Assembly (NCBI GenBank): GCA_015680685.1
Contig: MNCI01009418.1
Coordinates: 25,207-50,830, forward strand
DNA: 25,624 nucleotides
Source: Gnetum montanum
Lineage: Eukaryota > Streptophyta > Gnetopsida > Gnetales > Gnetaceae
Direction of reading: 5' to 3'
The notes beneath the pieces are model-generated. The model did not search any database, was not told the DNA's origin, and saw nothing but the letters and a program-made list of their open reading frames with translations. How positions within the stretch are numbered: position 1 is the stretch's first letter; each line of letters begins with the position of its first letter. Made by a program: the position numbers and the translations under genes. This document shows, one piece after another, positions 1 through 9,839 of the stretch.

Positions 1-272
1 GGCCTTGGTGTTGCCAGAGACCAGCAGGCACTTAAATCCTGTTCGAGGACACTCGTTGGCGGTCGCGTCCCAAACGGTCGCCAACACCCTTGGAGTTGAG
101 AAATTTACCAACCGTTATGAAGTATGCATTTTTAAATAATGGTAAGCTAGTCATAATCAATGCCAAACTTGCTCTTAAATAAAAAAAGTTGTTAAAGGTG
201 GTTAAAAAATGGCCAACAACCTTTGCTTGATCATATCCCAAGCTGATTGGAATCGATCCAAGGATATTCTAG
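1..272. other. unassigned sequence left of the first pol
   Basis: I see no supported gene here. Bases 30-90 are locally GC-rich, unlike the AT-rich remainder. The stretch ends where the reading frame of the first reverse transcriptase becomes recognisable. It may be the protease-to-RT linker of that element, but no protease motif is visible. Confidence 0.4.
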
Positions 273-1012
273 CATCACATTTACATTGACTTGGCCATGA
301 AGCCAAGAAGGTAGTCACAAAAATGGCTAAATCCCAAATTGAATTAGATCATCAAGGATGAAATAGAACAACTCCTCAAGGAAGGGTTTCTCTATTTCAT
401 CATGGATAGTGAGTGGGTTAGCCCACTTGTAATTGTGGTAAATAAAGATGGCAAGTGGAAGGTTTGCATTGACTTTAAGTTGTTGAACATGGAAACATTT
501 AAAGATAATTTTCCATTACCATTTGTGGATCAAGTGTTGGACACTATCTTAGGGCATTGCTATTATAGCTTCTTGGATGGTTATAGTGGCTATAACCAAA
601 GCCAAATTGTGCTAGAAGATGAGGCCAAGACAACATCCATAAGTCCTTGGGTAACTTTTGCATATTGTAAGATGTTGTTCAGTCTATGCAATGTCCTTGA
701 AACATTTCAATAGCTAGTCCTTAGCATCTTTCAACATCATATCAGTAATGGTGTGGAAGTCTTCATGGATGACTTCTCCACCTATGGAGCTATGTTTGAG
801 TAGAGGCCTTGGACTACCTTGAGCAAGTACTAAAAGGATGTGTGGAAACAAATTTTCTGTTCAATTGGAAAAAGAGTCATCTCATGGTCCAAGGTGGCAT
901 TGTGTTGGGATACCAAATTTCACAAGAAGGGATTGAGAGAGACCTAGAGAAGATAAGGGTCATCCAAGGAATAACATGCCAACTAGAGATAGTTAAAGAT
1001 GTTTAATCATTA
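273..1012 (+). pseudogene. pol: broken reverse transcriptase, Athila-like Ty3/gypsy element
   Basis: The frame starting at the CAT codon at 273 gives the RT N-terminal region, with KWLNP, then DEIEQLLKEGF, then WVSPLVIVVNKDGKWKVCID. FPLPFVDQVLD and the FLDGYSGYNQ palm motif follow. The catalytic box reads FMDDF at 762-776 (FMDD 762-773), the form typical of Athila-type elements. The frame shifts near 800 and continues as LEQVLKGCVETN, LNWKK-type and VLGYQIS segments to about 1010. In-frame stops occur at 345, 714 and 1004. The active-site aspartates survive, but the gene cannot encode an enzyme. In the family this domain copies element RNA into DNA inside virus-like particles. The Athila placement rests on motif wording (FMDDF, later FDHLS), not on a tree. 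Confidence 0.9.
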
Positions 1013-1565
1013 CTTGGACATATTGGCTACTATTAGCAATCCATAGAGAATTTTTCTAAGATTGCAAAGTTGTTAGTTAAGCTGATGAACAAAGATGCTC
1101 CATTCATATGGACCACGGAATGCAAACATGCATTCCAATAGTTGAAGGAAAAACTTGTAGAAACTCCAATTCTATGAGCACAAGATTGGTCTAGACCATT
1201 TTACATAATGATAGCAGAATCTAATTATTCTTTGGAAGTGGTGCTTACATAGTTGGATGATAAAAAACATCCATATTACATCCATTGTGCAAGCCAAAGC
1301 ATTGTAGGTGCACAGTTGAATTACACCACCACAGACAAAGAATTAATGGTAGTGGTGTATGCTCTTGAAAAATTCAGGCACTATGTACTTGGTTATATAA
1401 AGTATTTGTGCACATAGATCAGAGTGCCATCCACTTTCTAACGAACAAGCTGACGGTGAGCCCCCATATCATACAGTGGTTTGTGATCTTACAAGAATTC
1501 AATCTCACAATGGTAGATCAAAAAGGAACTAAGAATGTGATTTTTGACCACCTCTCTTGATTAAT
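1013..1565 (+). pseudogene. pol: broken connection domain and RNase H of the Athila-like element
   Basis: This continues the RT above. Frame 2 carries SLLGHIGYY, the FSKIAKLL thumb/connection motif, then an RNase H with NYTTTDKELMVVVYALEKFRHYV. The frame changes again near 1402, after which HIDQSAIHFLTNK, LQEFNLTMVDQKG and FDHLS complete the domain. The KEL glutamate, the HID aspartate and the final FDHLS aspartate are kept. The first catalytic aspartate position reads IAESN and appears lost. Several TAG stops interrupt it (for example where AF is followed by a stop before LKEKL). There is only one RNase H here, in contrast to the pol at 18.5-21.9 kb. RNase H removes template RNA during cDNA synthesis. 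Confidence 0.75.
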
Positions 1566-2960
1566 ATGGGATAATAAAGAGGAGGAAAACCCACTCTCTG
1601 ATCACTTACTAGATGAACTCCTCTTTACAGGGGCACTAAATGACTAAGTGCCCATAGAAAAAACATGGTACAATGGCAACCTCACCTATTTTTTCATTCA
1701 AGATATGCCATAAGATCTTGACTTTAGAAAGAAGTGATAATTTATTCATTAGGCCAAATGCTTCATGGAAATCAATGGATAACTTTATAAGGTGTGTACC
1801 AATGGCCTAATTCATTGGTGTATCCTTGATGAAGATCAACTGTGTGTTCTCTAGGATGCTCATGAAGGGCCTTGCGGAGGCCACTATGTAGGGAGGTGCA
1901 TGTCCATAAAAACCCTAATGGTAGGATATTGTTGTCCTATAATCTTCAAGGATGCCCACCACTTTGTCCAATCTTGTGAACACTATCAATGAGATGATGG
2001 AATGACCACTTAACTGGAAGGTCCTCAATAGTGGATTTAACCACTAGAGCCTTTCAACATAGGGGGCATAGACTTCATGGGTCCTGTCACACCCATGTCC
2101 AATGGAAAGACATATATCATTGTAGTAGTTGACTACTACATAAAATGGGTAGAAGTTGTAGCCATTACTGATTGTACATCATCCATTGTTGCTAGATTTG
2201 TATAACAAAATGTTGTAAATAGGTTTGGGGTGCCATGTGCACTAATATTTGACAATGCAACTCATTTCACAAGTGCCACTTTTATAAAATTGATGCAATT
2301 CTTGGGAGTTTAACATAAATTAACAACACCCTATCACCCCCAAGCCAATGGTCAAGTAGAGGTAACTAACAGGGAGATCACAAAGATCCTAACAAGGACC
2401 ATAAGCACATATAGGAAATATTGGATCAAAAAACTCAATGATACCCTATGGACCTACCACTCAACATGGAAAATTTCTATTAGCTACTCTCCCTATGAGC
2501 TAGTGTATATAAAAATTCCAATGCTCTTGATTCAATTCGAGATTTGTACACTTTCAATATCCTATGATTTGAATCTTAACCTGAGTCTAGCACAAAAAGA
2601 AAGACTGATCAACCTCAACATGCTAGATGAAAACTAATTGGTGGCCCTATCTTTGAATGAGGTGCACAAGAAATTTAACAAGAAATGTCATAACCTCAAA
2701 ATATAGAAAGTGAAATTTTAATCGAGAGATAAGGTTCTCTACTAGAACCCCACACACATACCCTAGAAGAGAAAGTTCCAAAAATTGTGGAAAGGAACTT
2801 ATATAATTGATCAAACCCTTTCCTCTGAGGCCATGTTAATCTAAAAGCCTGAGAGCCCAAATAAAAAGCAATTGGTCAACATCCAATAAGTGACACATTT
2901 TGTTGAACTAAGACAAGCTAGTGCAACTACCACCTCAATGGATGGACAATCACATTTAAT
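1566..2960 (+). pseudogene. pol: broken integrase of the Athila-like element
   Basis: This lies in the same frame as the end of the RNase H. The N-terminal zinc-binding module reads AHEGPCGGH, then QSCEHY, so the second cysteine is replaced by tyrosine. The catalytic core shows GIDFMGP (D at 2071-2073), IFDNATHF (D at 2251-2253) and GQVEVTNREI (E at 2359-2361). The spacing between the second D and the E is the canonical 35 residues. The C-terminal region is recognisable through YSPYELVY, and WKGTYII near 2790 resembles the GPY/F module. Stops are scattered, for example where LGV is followed by a stop before HKLTTPYHPQ. Coding resemblance fades by about 2960, just before a G-rich tract. Confidence 0.9.
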
Positions 2961-4528
2961 TTTTTGAATCTCCTCCTTTTAACACAGTCATGGGGGAGAT
3001 GGCCATTCATGCTAATCATCCACATGGCTCCTCAGTCTTTCACTTTTTTTTTTACATATTTTTGTCTTATACCTTTTAGATTTTTACATTTTTCTTTGCT
3101 TTTTCATTTTATTAATTATCTCAATTTTTTTTATAACATTGTTAGTATGTTTTACCTTTCTTGATTATTTTACACTTTCTTATATATTTTACTTTACTTT
3201 TTCTGAGTGTGACTTTTCATTATTTTTGCTAATAAAAGTGCTTTATTACTAAGGGACATAGTGCCATTATTGCTATTTACTAATGATAGTTTGTGCTTAA
3301 TGTTGTGATTGTTAATGTCTAGTTTCTATTTTTGAATTCTAATGTCTGATGACTATGACATGGTTTATTTTTCATGGAATTGGCAGTGAGTCCATGTCAT
3401 CCGCCCATCAAAAAAAATTTATGATTTTCCTTGTTCTGGGAGTTTGAGGTCCCTTCCATTAAAGAAACGTTTAATCAATTGATGACTTTGGTAGTTTCAA
3501 AATTGGGAAGGATTCAATGGTTTGTAGAGGATGTGACTTTAAGAAGACTCAATACTCTTCATACTCTCTTGCTTACTTGAGTGCTTAAGTGTTTTTCATA
3601 AACTTCTTACTATTCCATTCCAACCACCAATAGGAAGTCAAATAAAGTTTTTGCATGGTGTGGTTTCTATCCAAAAATTCAAAAAAAAAACATGATGGAA
3701 ATTGAATGCACATCCCTTAGATAAATAAATGAGCTACAAGCACTAATTATGGGACTAGAAAGACATGTTACCCATGCCTAACTGTCCCCTCTAACTAAGG
3801 CCCTCTCTCTCTCACTTCCTACTTCTCTTTTCTTCTCTTTATGAAATAGTGGTTGTTTTGTGGGAGCACTCTTATGTCTTGAGTGGGTAGATCAATCTTG
3901 GAGTGGTGATGTGAAGTCACTGAAAGAGGTTGGCTTTGGTCTAGACTAAGGATGGATCTTCTTAGGTCATTTTAAACACATATTTCATAAATGACTTCTT
4001 ATGACCTCAATTTGAGATTCCATTCCACCTTCATAGTCATCCATCTATGTTGCCATAACTCATCTCACTGCTGATTTCTATGTTATCTTTGATGTCTTTT
4101 TCTAATATGTTGGAATTCTTGGATAGATCCTTTTTGGTTGGTCCTTAACTTTTCATGATCATTAATCAACTGTGGGGCCTACAAACTCCTTAGTTGGGGT
4201 TATGCAAGGGCAACAAGGACATTTTCCTGCTATGGAGAGGATCCAATTGCATATCTCTTAGTTTGGTTAGCTAAGTCCCTTACCTTAAACATTGCTACAA
4301 TCCTGTCTTTTGCATATTCCATTGTGCAAACCAGTTTGTGATCCTTGAACTCTCATTCTCCATCCTCTTTCTTCATTTTTCTTAATTTATTCAAATTTTG
4401 GAACTTCAATATCCTATTCTTACATTTTCATCATGTTTGTGGCTATTTGGGCATCCATTTGACCTTAATTTCATTCAAAATCTCTTTGTAATTTTTAAGT
4501 TTTCACTCAATCAATAGTGGTCAATAGT
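2961..4528. other. AT-rich non-coding DNA, probable 3' untranslated region and LTR material
   Basis: There are no supported genes. Directly after pol, at 2991-2999, there is a TGGGGGAGA tract, the position where a polypurine tract is expected. T-rich sequence follows (3040-3240), a pyrimidine run (CTCTCTCTCT at about 3800-3812), and otherwise featureless AT-rich DNA. Its place between pol and a TATA-like promoter at 4599 fits a 3' untranslated region plus LTR of the Athila-like element. I could not define both LTR ends, and no second copy lies in the window to align against. Confidence 0.45.
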
Positions 4529-4585
4529 TGCATCGATAAGGCCCCATCGATGCAGCTGATTGTGTTGACTAGGCCTTGTCAACGC
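4529..4585. repeat. pair of small hairpins upstream of a TATA box
   Basis: A perfect 9-bp inverted repeat, TGCATCGAT (4529-4537) and ATCGATGCA (4546-4554), surrounds an AAGGCCCC loop. A second, shorter inverted repeat follows at once: GTTGAC and GTCAAC around TAGGCCTT. The two hairpins share the loop core AGGCC and look like diverged copies of one unit. Hairpin pairs close to a promoter could be protein-binding sites; that is inference. Confidence 0.6.
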
Positions 4586-4598
4586 AACACAAAAATAG

Positions 4599-4606
4599 TA
4601 TAAATA
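4599..4606 (+). promoter_or_regulatory. TATA box candidate (TATAAATA)
   Basis: A clean TATAAATA followed by ACC lies 14 bp downstream of the hairpin pair and about 445 bp upstream of the first ATG of the broken gene at 5045. It could be the U3 promoter of an LTR or a gene promoter. With expected plant spacing, transcription would start near 4630. Confidence 0.5.
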
Positions 4607-4751
4607 CCACCAAACACTTTGAATTTTTCACATTTGGTACATAATTCCCAAGGAGTTTTTGCAATTTTCATAGCCTAGAACTTTCCCGAGCTTATAACTC
4701 TCACACCATTTATTCAAATCACCATGTTCTTTGATCCTATAGTTACTAGAG

Positions 4752-5044
4752 GTAAGCTCTTAGTCATGGGGGTAGCAAACCTCAAGGTTTTGATGATAAT
4801 TTTCTGAAACTTTTCCTAACTCCCCAAAAGTATTAAGATGTAAAATGCTATTAAATCATTGATTTTTCAAAATTTTACCCTTCCAAAAACTTCAATAAAC
4901 CAAAGATTAAATTAATAATTAAATACCTAATCAATCCAACCATAATAAAACCTTAGCTAAGTATAACCCCCTTATGAGATAAGGTATCTTGATCATTTTG
5001 AGTTATATAATATTTGCTAATCTATTGATATCTTGTGATTATAG
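4752..5044 (+). other. possible leader intron
   Basis: ACTAGAG is followed by GTAAGC at 4752, and TTGTGATTATAG ends at 5044 directly before an ATG. The interval is AT-rich, as plant introns are. If it is spliced, the exon upstream (about 4630-4751) is a short leader, since the ATG at 4724 does not join in frame with the downstream coding stretch. No transcript evidence is available. Confidence 0.35.
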
Positions 5045-6670
5045 ATGACACCAAAATCAAAGAGACCACAAGAGGAAGGACAATCACAACCATGGGAGAA
5101 ATGAGCTAGAGGAGGAAGAGGACAATAAGAACATGTCCAAGAACAAGCTGAAGCAATCCATGTAATGGAACCTCTTAGAGACAAGGCCAAGGTGGAAACT
5201 GTCTGATAGATTTCTAAAGAGGAAGCTACATCTAAACACTCATAGTAAGGTGAAGCACTAGGCCTTGTACCCAGACTAGAATTCACACTCACACAGTCCT
5301 ACCTTGACATAATCGAGAACTGTGAGGTCTAATGCTCAATTCTCTAAAAGCTAAATTTTGGGTCATTCCTTGAATAGGCTCTAGAAGATGTTAGATCTTA
5401 ATTGCAAGCCTCCCCCATGTGGCCAATCATCATTTCTAGTGGGGAGTGATACATGAGAGAAACATATCTCTTCTAGAACAACAAGAGAGTAGTAGCCACT
5501 GTGAAAATCAAGGATAGCCAAGTGTCTCACTCAGTAGAAGACATTACACAGGTTCTTGGGTTACCTGATGTAGGAACACAATTGGTAGAGCTATCCACAT
5601 AAGTTGATCCTGGAGCAAAGAAGACGTTCACTTAATAGTGTTATGGGGTTGACTGCAAGGAGTTTGCATGCTCACACTCATGAAGTGAGTCTATTTTAAG
5701 ATAGTCGTCTACCACCTCAATCCAATGGTGCGCCTTAGTAAGGGGATAGCCTTCTTTGCTTGAGCATGAACCACTCTAAGCAAAAAAATTTTAGCAAACC
5801 TTCCATAGTTAATCTATTTAGAGATAGAAAAATGCTTCAAGAAGAATGAAGATGGAAGGAAAACCCTATTCTTCCCTTGCTTAAGCAAAAAATTATGAAA
5901 AAGGGCAAGGATAGTCTACTACAAAAATGATACACTTAGGCATGCTCCTAATGCTTCGTGGACCAAGATGATGAAGGATAAGATGCCTGCCACATCTAGA
6001 GAAGAGAAGCAGTGACAACCACCTCCACCATCTACCCATGAGTAACCATTAGAGGCCTGCATTATAGTTGAGTGCATGTGAAAAATTTGAGAGCAGCTCT
6101 TACAATAGCAAGAGCAGTAGGCAGGAACTAGTGGTGGAGACCCATTTGTGTACAAACTAGCCTAAGTCACCTTAGAGAAGTGGCTCATACAATCAGCTAG
6201 ATGGAGTGAGGTGGATCAATGCTGTCTACCCAACCAACAAAGTTACCTGTGAGGTCAAATCCAAGTGCTCGAGAGGTGATCGTGTCTCTCTCACAACATC
6301 ATCTATTCCTAGAAATCTTTGGGAATGTTACTTCCTTTTTAGTGCACTTAGAGGAGGGTGAGGAGGCAATTGTATTGGTTATGCATCACCAAGGACAAGA
6401 TATAGTTGTAGAGATCATTGCTAAGGCATTAAATGCACCTGTGGCACCTGTAATAGATGTTTCTACACTTAAAAATGTGCAAACATCTGGAGTAACAATT
6501 GACAAAAGATTGGATGCAACCTAGCATGAAGAACCACTGGACCAACTTGTGGGAATCAGGCAACTAATTCTAGATATCTTTGATTTTCTAGATACCATCA
6601 TTGCAATGCAATTAGACTTGTTGGAAGCAAAGGTCAATGAAACACCACAAACTTTAGGCTACAACATCTT
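5045..6670 (+). pseudogene. broken gene of unknown function, retrotransposon-associated ORF type
   Basis: The ATG at 5045 opens a charged, low-complexity N-terminus (MTPKSKRPQEEGQ). A more structured block follows, with YLDIIENCEV, LNFGSFLE, ASPMWPIIISSGE, NNKRVVATVKIKDSQ and VEDITQVLGLPDVGTQLVEL. After a frameshift, VVYHLNPMVRLSKGIAFFA appears at about 5707. A third frame covers 6219-6670 with VTSFLVHLEEGEEAI, IIAKALNAPVAPVIDV and the amphipathic stretch LILDIFDFLDTIIAMQLDLLEAK. Many stops fall where Gln or Arg codons would be expected. The layout (a V-K-x-x-x-x-V-S...I-x-x-x-LGLP stretch, then LNPMVRLSKG) recalls the widespread plant transposon-associated ORFs of PF20167 type, but I cannot confirm membership. 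It could be the 5' ORF of another element or a decayed host gene. The LTR at about 6.6 kb cuts it off. Confidence 0.5.
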
Positions 6671-6689
6671 GACTGTAAATTTTCCTAAG

Positions 6690-7295
6690 TGTCAAAACGA
6701 TAACACTTTCTACAATTTTTTATAAGTGCTAAGACTACACTCTCAACTTCCCTAGAGCATAGTCAGCTCAGTAGAGAATGTAGTCAACATAAACAACCAG
6801 TTTCACAAATTTTTCTAAGTGTCAAGACAACTGTTGTAGATTTCTCTAAGTGCTAAGACTATGGTCTTCACTAGACTAGAGTGTAGTCAAGTGTAGTTAG
6901 CATGGAAGTCTAGTTTTTTGCAAATTTTTCTAACTACCGAGACTATGCTCTCCACCAGACTAGAGCATAGTTAGCATGGAAGCTTAGTTTTGCAAAATTT
7001 TTTAATTGTTGAGACTACACTCTCCACTACTCAAGAGCGTATTCAAGCATAGACAACATCAATGCCCAGTTTGTTTTATAGTTTTTTCTAATTTTCGAGA
7101 CTATGCTCTCCACTACCTTAGAGTGTAGTCAAGCATAGTTAATTGGAAGCTAGATGTTGCAGAAAATTTTCTAAGTCTGGGACTACACTCATCCTTAGTC
7201 AAGAATGTAGTCATCCTCTCATGCAAAATTTTTTCTAAGTGTCCAACTACGCTCTCACCTATTCCAGAGCATAGTCAAGTGTAGACATGTAAAAT
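6690..7295. repeat. tandem array of hairpin-forming units within the left LTR
   Basis: About seven to eight diverged units of roughly 65-95 bp repeat the plan TTTTCTAAGTGT, GAGACTACGCTCTCCA, a short spacer, TAGAGCGTAGTC, AAGCATAGTTAGCATGGAAGC. In each unit the CTACGCTCT and AGAGCGTAG halves are inverted copies, so each can form a stem of about 9-11 bp. The clearest units are at 6841-6920, 6923-6995, 6996-7082, 7083-7163 and 7226-7290. C/T and G/A differences between units are frequent. Confidence 0.8.
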
Positions 7296-7667
7296 AGCCT
7301 AGAAAGGACTCCACAATGCAACATCAACATTCACCTTAGCTCCAACACATCTCTAGTAACAACATGCATCTTTCTTACAACCCCTTTGTCCCCTACATTG
7401 TAATTATGCTCTACCCCCCTTCACATAGTGGATAACGTAGACCTAGAGTGTAGTCTTCAAAAGTCGCATTTTTTGCATTTTGTGAAGTACATTGTGGTCT
7501 TTTTGGCATACACACATGCAGTTGAAAGCGTTGCCTCATAGAGCCCATTAGAACAACATAGCATAACACTGCTTGCCTTAGTGGAGAGCATAGTTGGGAT
7601 ACAATGTAGTTCCAACTACCCCACTAGCATGTGGCAGTCTCTCCATGTTTCACAAAAACCCTAACCC

Positions 7668-7673
7668 TATAAA
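7668..7673 (+). promoter_or_regulatory. TATA box candidate in the left LTR
   Basis: TATAAA in the context CCCTAACCCTATAAACACCCC lies 785 bp before the LTR 3' end. It would start transcription near 7700 and produce a long R/U5 leader. The assignment rests on motif and position only. Confidence 0.45.
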
Positions 7674-8468
7674 CACCCCTACCATCCATGTTTGAGGGGT
7701 TGGCATTTTTGCACTTTGTTTGCATTTTTACATCTCATTAGCATTTGGCATTCTTGGATGAATGAGACCTAAAGGCTTTGGATGAATGAGACACAAAGGG
7801 ACACTAGTACATTGAAGAGAGATAGAGTTGCATACCATGGTCCACCATAGGCCCACTATATCCCTGTAGGACACCATATCCCACAGTACACTATGGTGGC
7901 CAACTCGGTAGGCATAAACACCATGATGAGCACTCGACTTTATGATCCAAAACCACTGAGTCTGTGACTATGCTCTCAACTGTGCCTATTGTACATCGTG
8001 TATCTTCTGACCTCTTTTGGAGTTAACTATGCTCAGCCCCATTTGGGGTTGTGTTCTATTTCTCTCTCCTACATTTTTTTATGATTTTTTTTACATTTTT
8101 TTCTATTTTAACACATGGTCATGTTACAACTATGCTTGGGCAGTAGTCTTCACCTACCAACACCCTCATTTTTGTTGAAACCCTTAACTACGCTCTCCTC
8201 CTCACTCCTCATGACTACGCTCTATACCACCACAAACACTACTTAAATACTTAGCACTATTTGTGTTTGCATCACTTCTAACTATGCCATCTCCAGTTAC
8301 ATTCACCACCTCGGTTACAACTAGCAAAGTTCTTGTCTAATCGACAAGACCATTCAAGGCATGTCATTTCCACTTCTAGCAAGCCCTCACATGGATTCGG
8401 TGTTAGGCTGTGCATTCGTTGACCCCTCAGTGATTCTAGCCACCTACATTTTTGGTCATTATAGTTTG

Positions 8469-8487
8469 TGGTGCTAGAAGGAGGGCC
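8469..8487 (+). other. primer-binding-site-like motif after the left LTR
   Basis: TGGTGCTAGAAGGAGGGCC lies 10 bp past the LTR CA end. The matching site at 25440 reads TGGCGCTAGAAGGAGGGCC, so one transition (C to T) separates them. TGG plus the following bases is the expected complement of a tRNA 3' CCA end. I could not assign the tRNA. Confidence 0.65.
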
Positions 8488-8820
8488 AATCCTTTTCCTT
8501 CTTCAAAATCCATTGGTTGTTGCCTCATGTGCTCTTTGCATCCTTGTCAGTGTAGATTGGACCCTATTGTTGGTCCTCTTGGGACCCTGCATAGCAATCC
8601 AAATTACACTACTCTCCACTATTTTTCTAAGTCTCCATTCTTTAAGCATAGAGAGCATAGTTAGTTCTCAACATAGAGAGTGTAGTCTTCATATTTAGTC
8701 ATTTTTTCGTAGTTTTCATAATTAGCCATTTTTCTATAATTTCTAGACTTAGCCAATTTTTTGTAGTTTTCAGAGTTAGCCATTTTTTGCAAACAACAAC
8801 TTGCATCTCTCCATTTCACA
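8488..8820 (+). other. leader between primer site and gag, with a 27-bp tandem repeat
   Basis: This is untranslated leader. At 8696-8803 there are four copies of a 27-bp unit beginning TAGCCATTTTT (starts 8696, 8723, 8750 and 8777) with no length change. Just upstream, two copies of CATAGAGAG (about 8647 and 8672) echo the LTR hairpin motif. No gene is supported. Confidence 0.6.
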
Positions 8821-9839
8821 ATGCAATCTACGAACATGAATCTAGATTAGCCTTTGACATTGATGTTAGACGCACTTGACACCTTCACCATGGTAGGGTC
8901 AAGTCCATCCCTTAGTTTTAGCAATGAACAATACAACTTTATATGTGCAAAGATCCAAGTAGGATTACCCATAGATCGACTTGACATGGAGGCAAAATGG
9001 AACATTGAATTAATCCACTAAGATAGACAAGAGTATATCCCTTTCTCATTCAACATCATCCTACTCATAGAGTCCCACCACCAATTGTTGTCCTAGCTCA
9101 TTTGAGTAGGTGAGCATAACATAGGGACAAACTACAAGGAAGCCCTACAAGAGGAAGAAGATGAGTTTGAAGCTTGCTTTGAACATGAGAGCCCCTTCCA
9201 CACCATCTTACAGCAACCACTCCCTAGTTTGGCCCCTCCTTGATTCAGTTCACTTGTCCCCTCCAAGATAGTTCTAACATTGACATCACCTTCCCACTTC
9301 ATCAGACTTAGGTCAATGCCTATGGTGGTAATGCTTCAAATGCAATACATGCAATATGATGCAACAACCCTTTTTCACTTGCCCTTTGTGGCACCATCTC
9401 AACTTTCCTGACCATCTTTGTTAGTAGTAATCACACTTGCTCAGCCCTATGTTCATGCAGGGGCCATCTCTAGGCCCCAAATGACTTAAGAAACTTGTCT
9501 CCCACCTATTTCGTCAGTGTCCTCAATGTCAGTTCAATCCACGCATGCGTGGCTTACCATAGTCACCACACCCATAGCGTAGCCAATGCATCTACTACAT
9601 TGTGTGGCTCTACAATCGACAATCTAGCCCTGGGCCATGCAACCAACATAGTAGATAACACAACCAATGTAACTAGCTAGTGCATCTTAAAACTTGGATC
9701 AAGCATTCTAGCTAATCCAAACTTTGATGGAGGAGGGAAGGTGAATCAAAGATGCTTCCTTTGAAATTGTCAAGGTGGTGGACTTCTACTAGGATGACCC
9801 GATAAGTCTTGCGGTCCCACCCCTAACTCTACCAACTAA
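8821..9839 (+). pseudogene. gag: broken N-terminal part of gag
   Basis: The ATG at 8821 is the first in a frame that reads with low stop density for several hundred bases. It includes LSFSNEQYNFICAKIQVGLP, DRQEYIPFSFNIILL and an acidic stretch EEEDEFEACFEH near 9150. After about 9240 stops become frequent, and the sequence up to about 9700 is Ser/Thr/Pro/Ala-rich. A recognisable lead-in to the Gag core (PISLAVPPLTLP) appears at about 9799. The capsid core then continues in another frame at 9840. Extended N-terminal regions are common in Tat-lineage Gag proteins. I do not recognise a named domain in this part. Confidence 0.5.

Larger units (their letters stand above)
6638..8458 (+). mobile_element. 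left LTR of the gag-protease (Tat-like) element
   Basis: The right end is firm. GGTCA at 8454-8458 is followed by TTATAGTTT and the primer-binding-like motif, the same arrangement as at 25425-25458. The last 100 bp also match the other LTR in places (CAAGGCA, GCCCTCA, GCTGTGC). The left end is uncertain: TGAAACACCACAAA at 6638 resembles the TGTAACACCCCAAA start of the LTR at 23196, but TGTAAATTTTCC at 6674 is an alternative. The left part is the hairpin array. The promoter candidate is TATAAA at 7668, inside an AACCCTAACCCTATAAACACC context that parallels a CCCTA-rich stretch at about 24770 in the other LTR. A 24-bp direct duplication (TTGGATGAATGAGAC) lies at 7754-7800. Confidence 0.65.

Noticed and set aside
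2964-3164. Small ORF with a Phe/Leu-rich, membrane-like translation
   Set aside because: The sequence is a T-rich tract after pol; hydrophobicity comes from TTT/CTT codons, and there is no start context or motif.
8452-8698. Two overlapping + strand ORFs across the end of the left LTR
   Set aside because: They span the LTR end and the primer site, which are non-coding; no domain is seen.
8696-8803. CRISPR-like array
   Set aside because: Head-to-tail 27-bp repeats with no spacers, in plant retrotransposon DNA.
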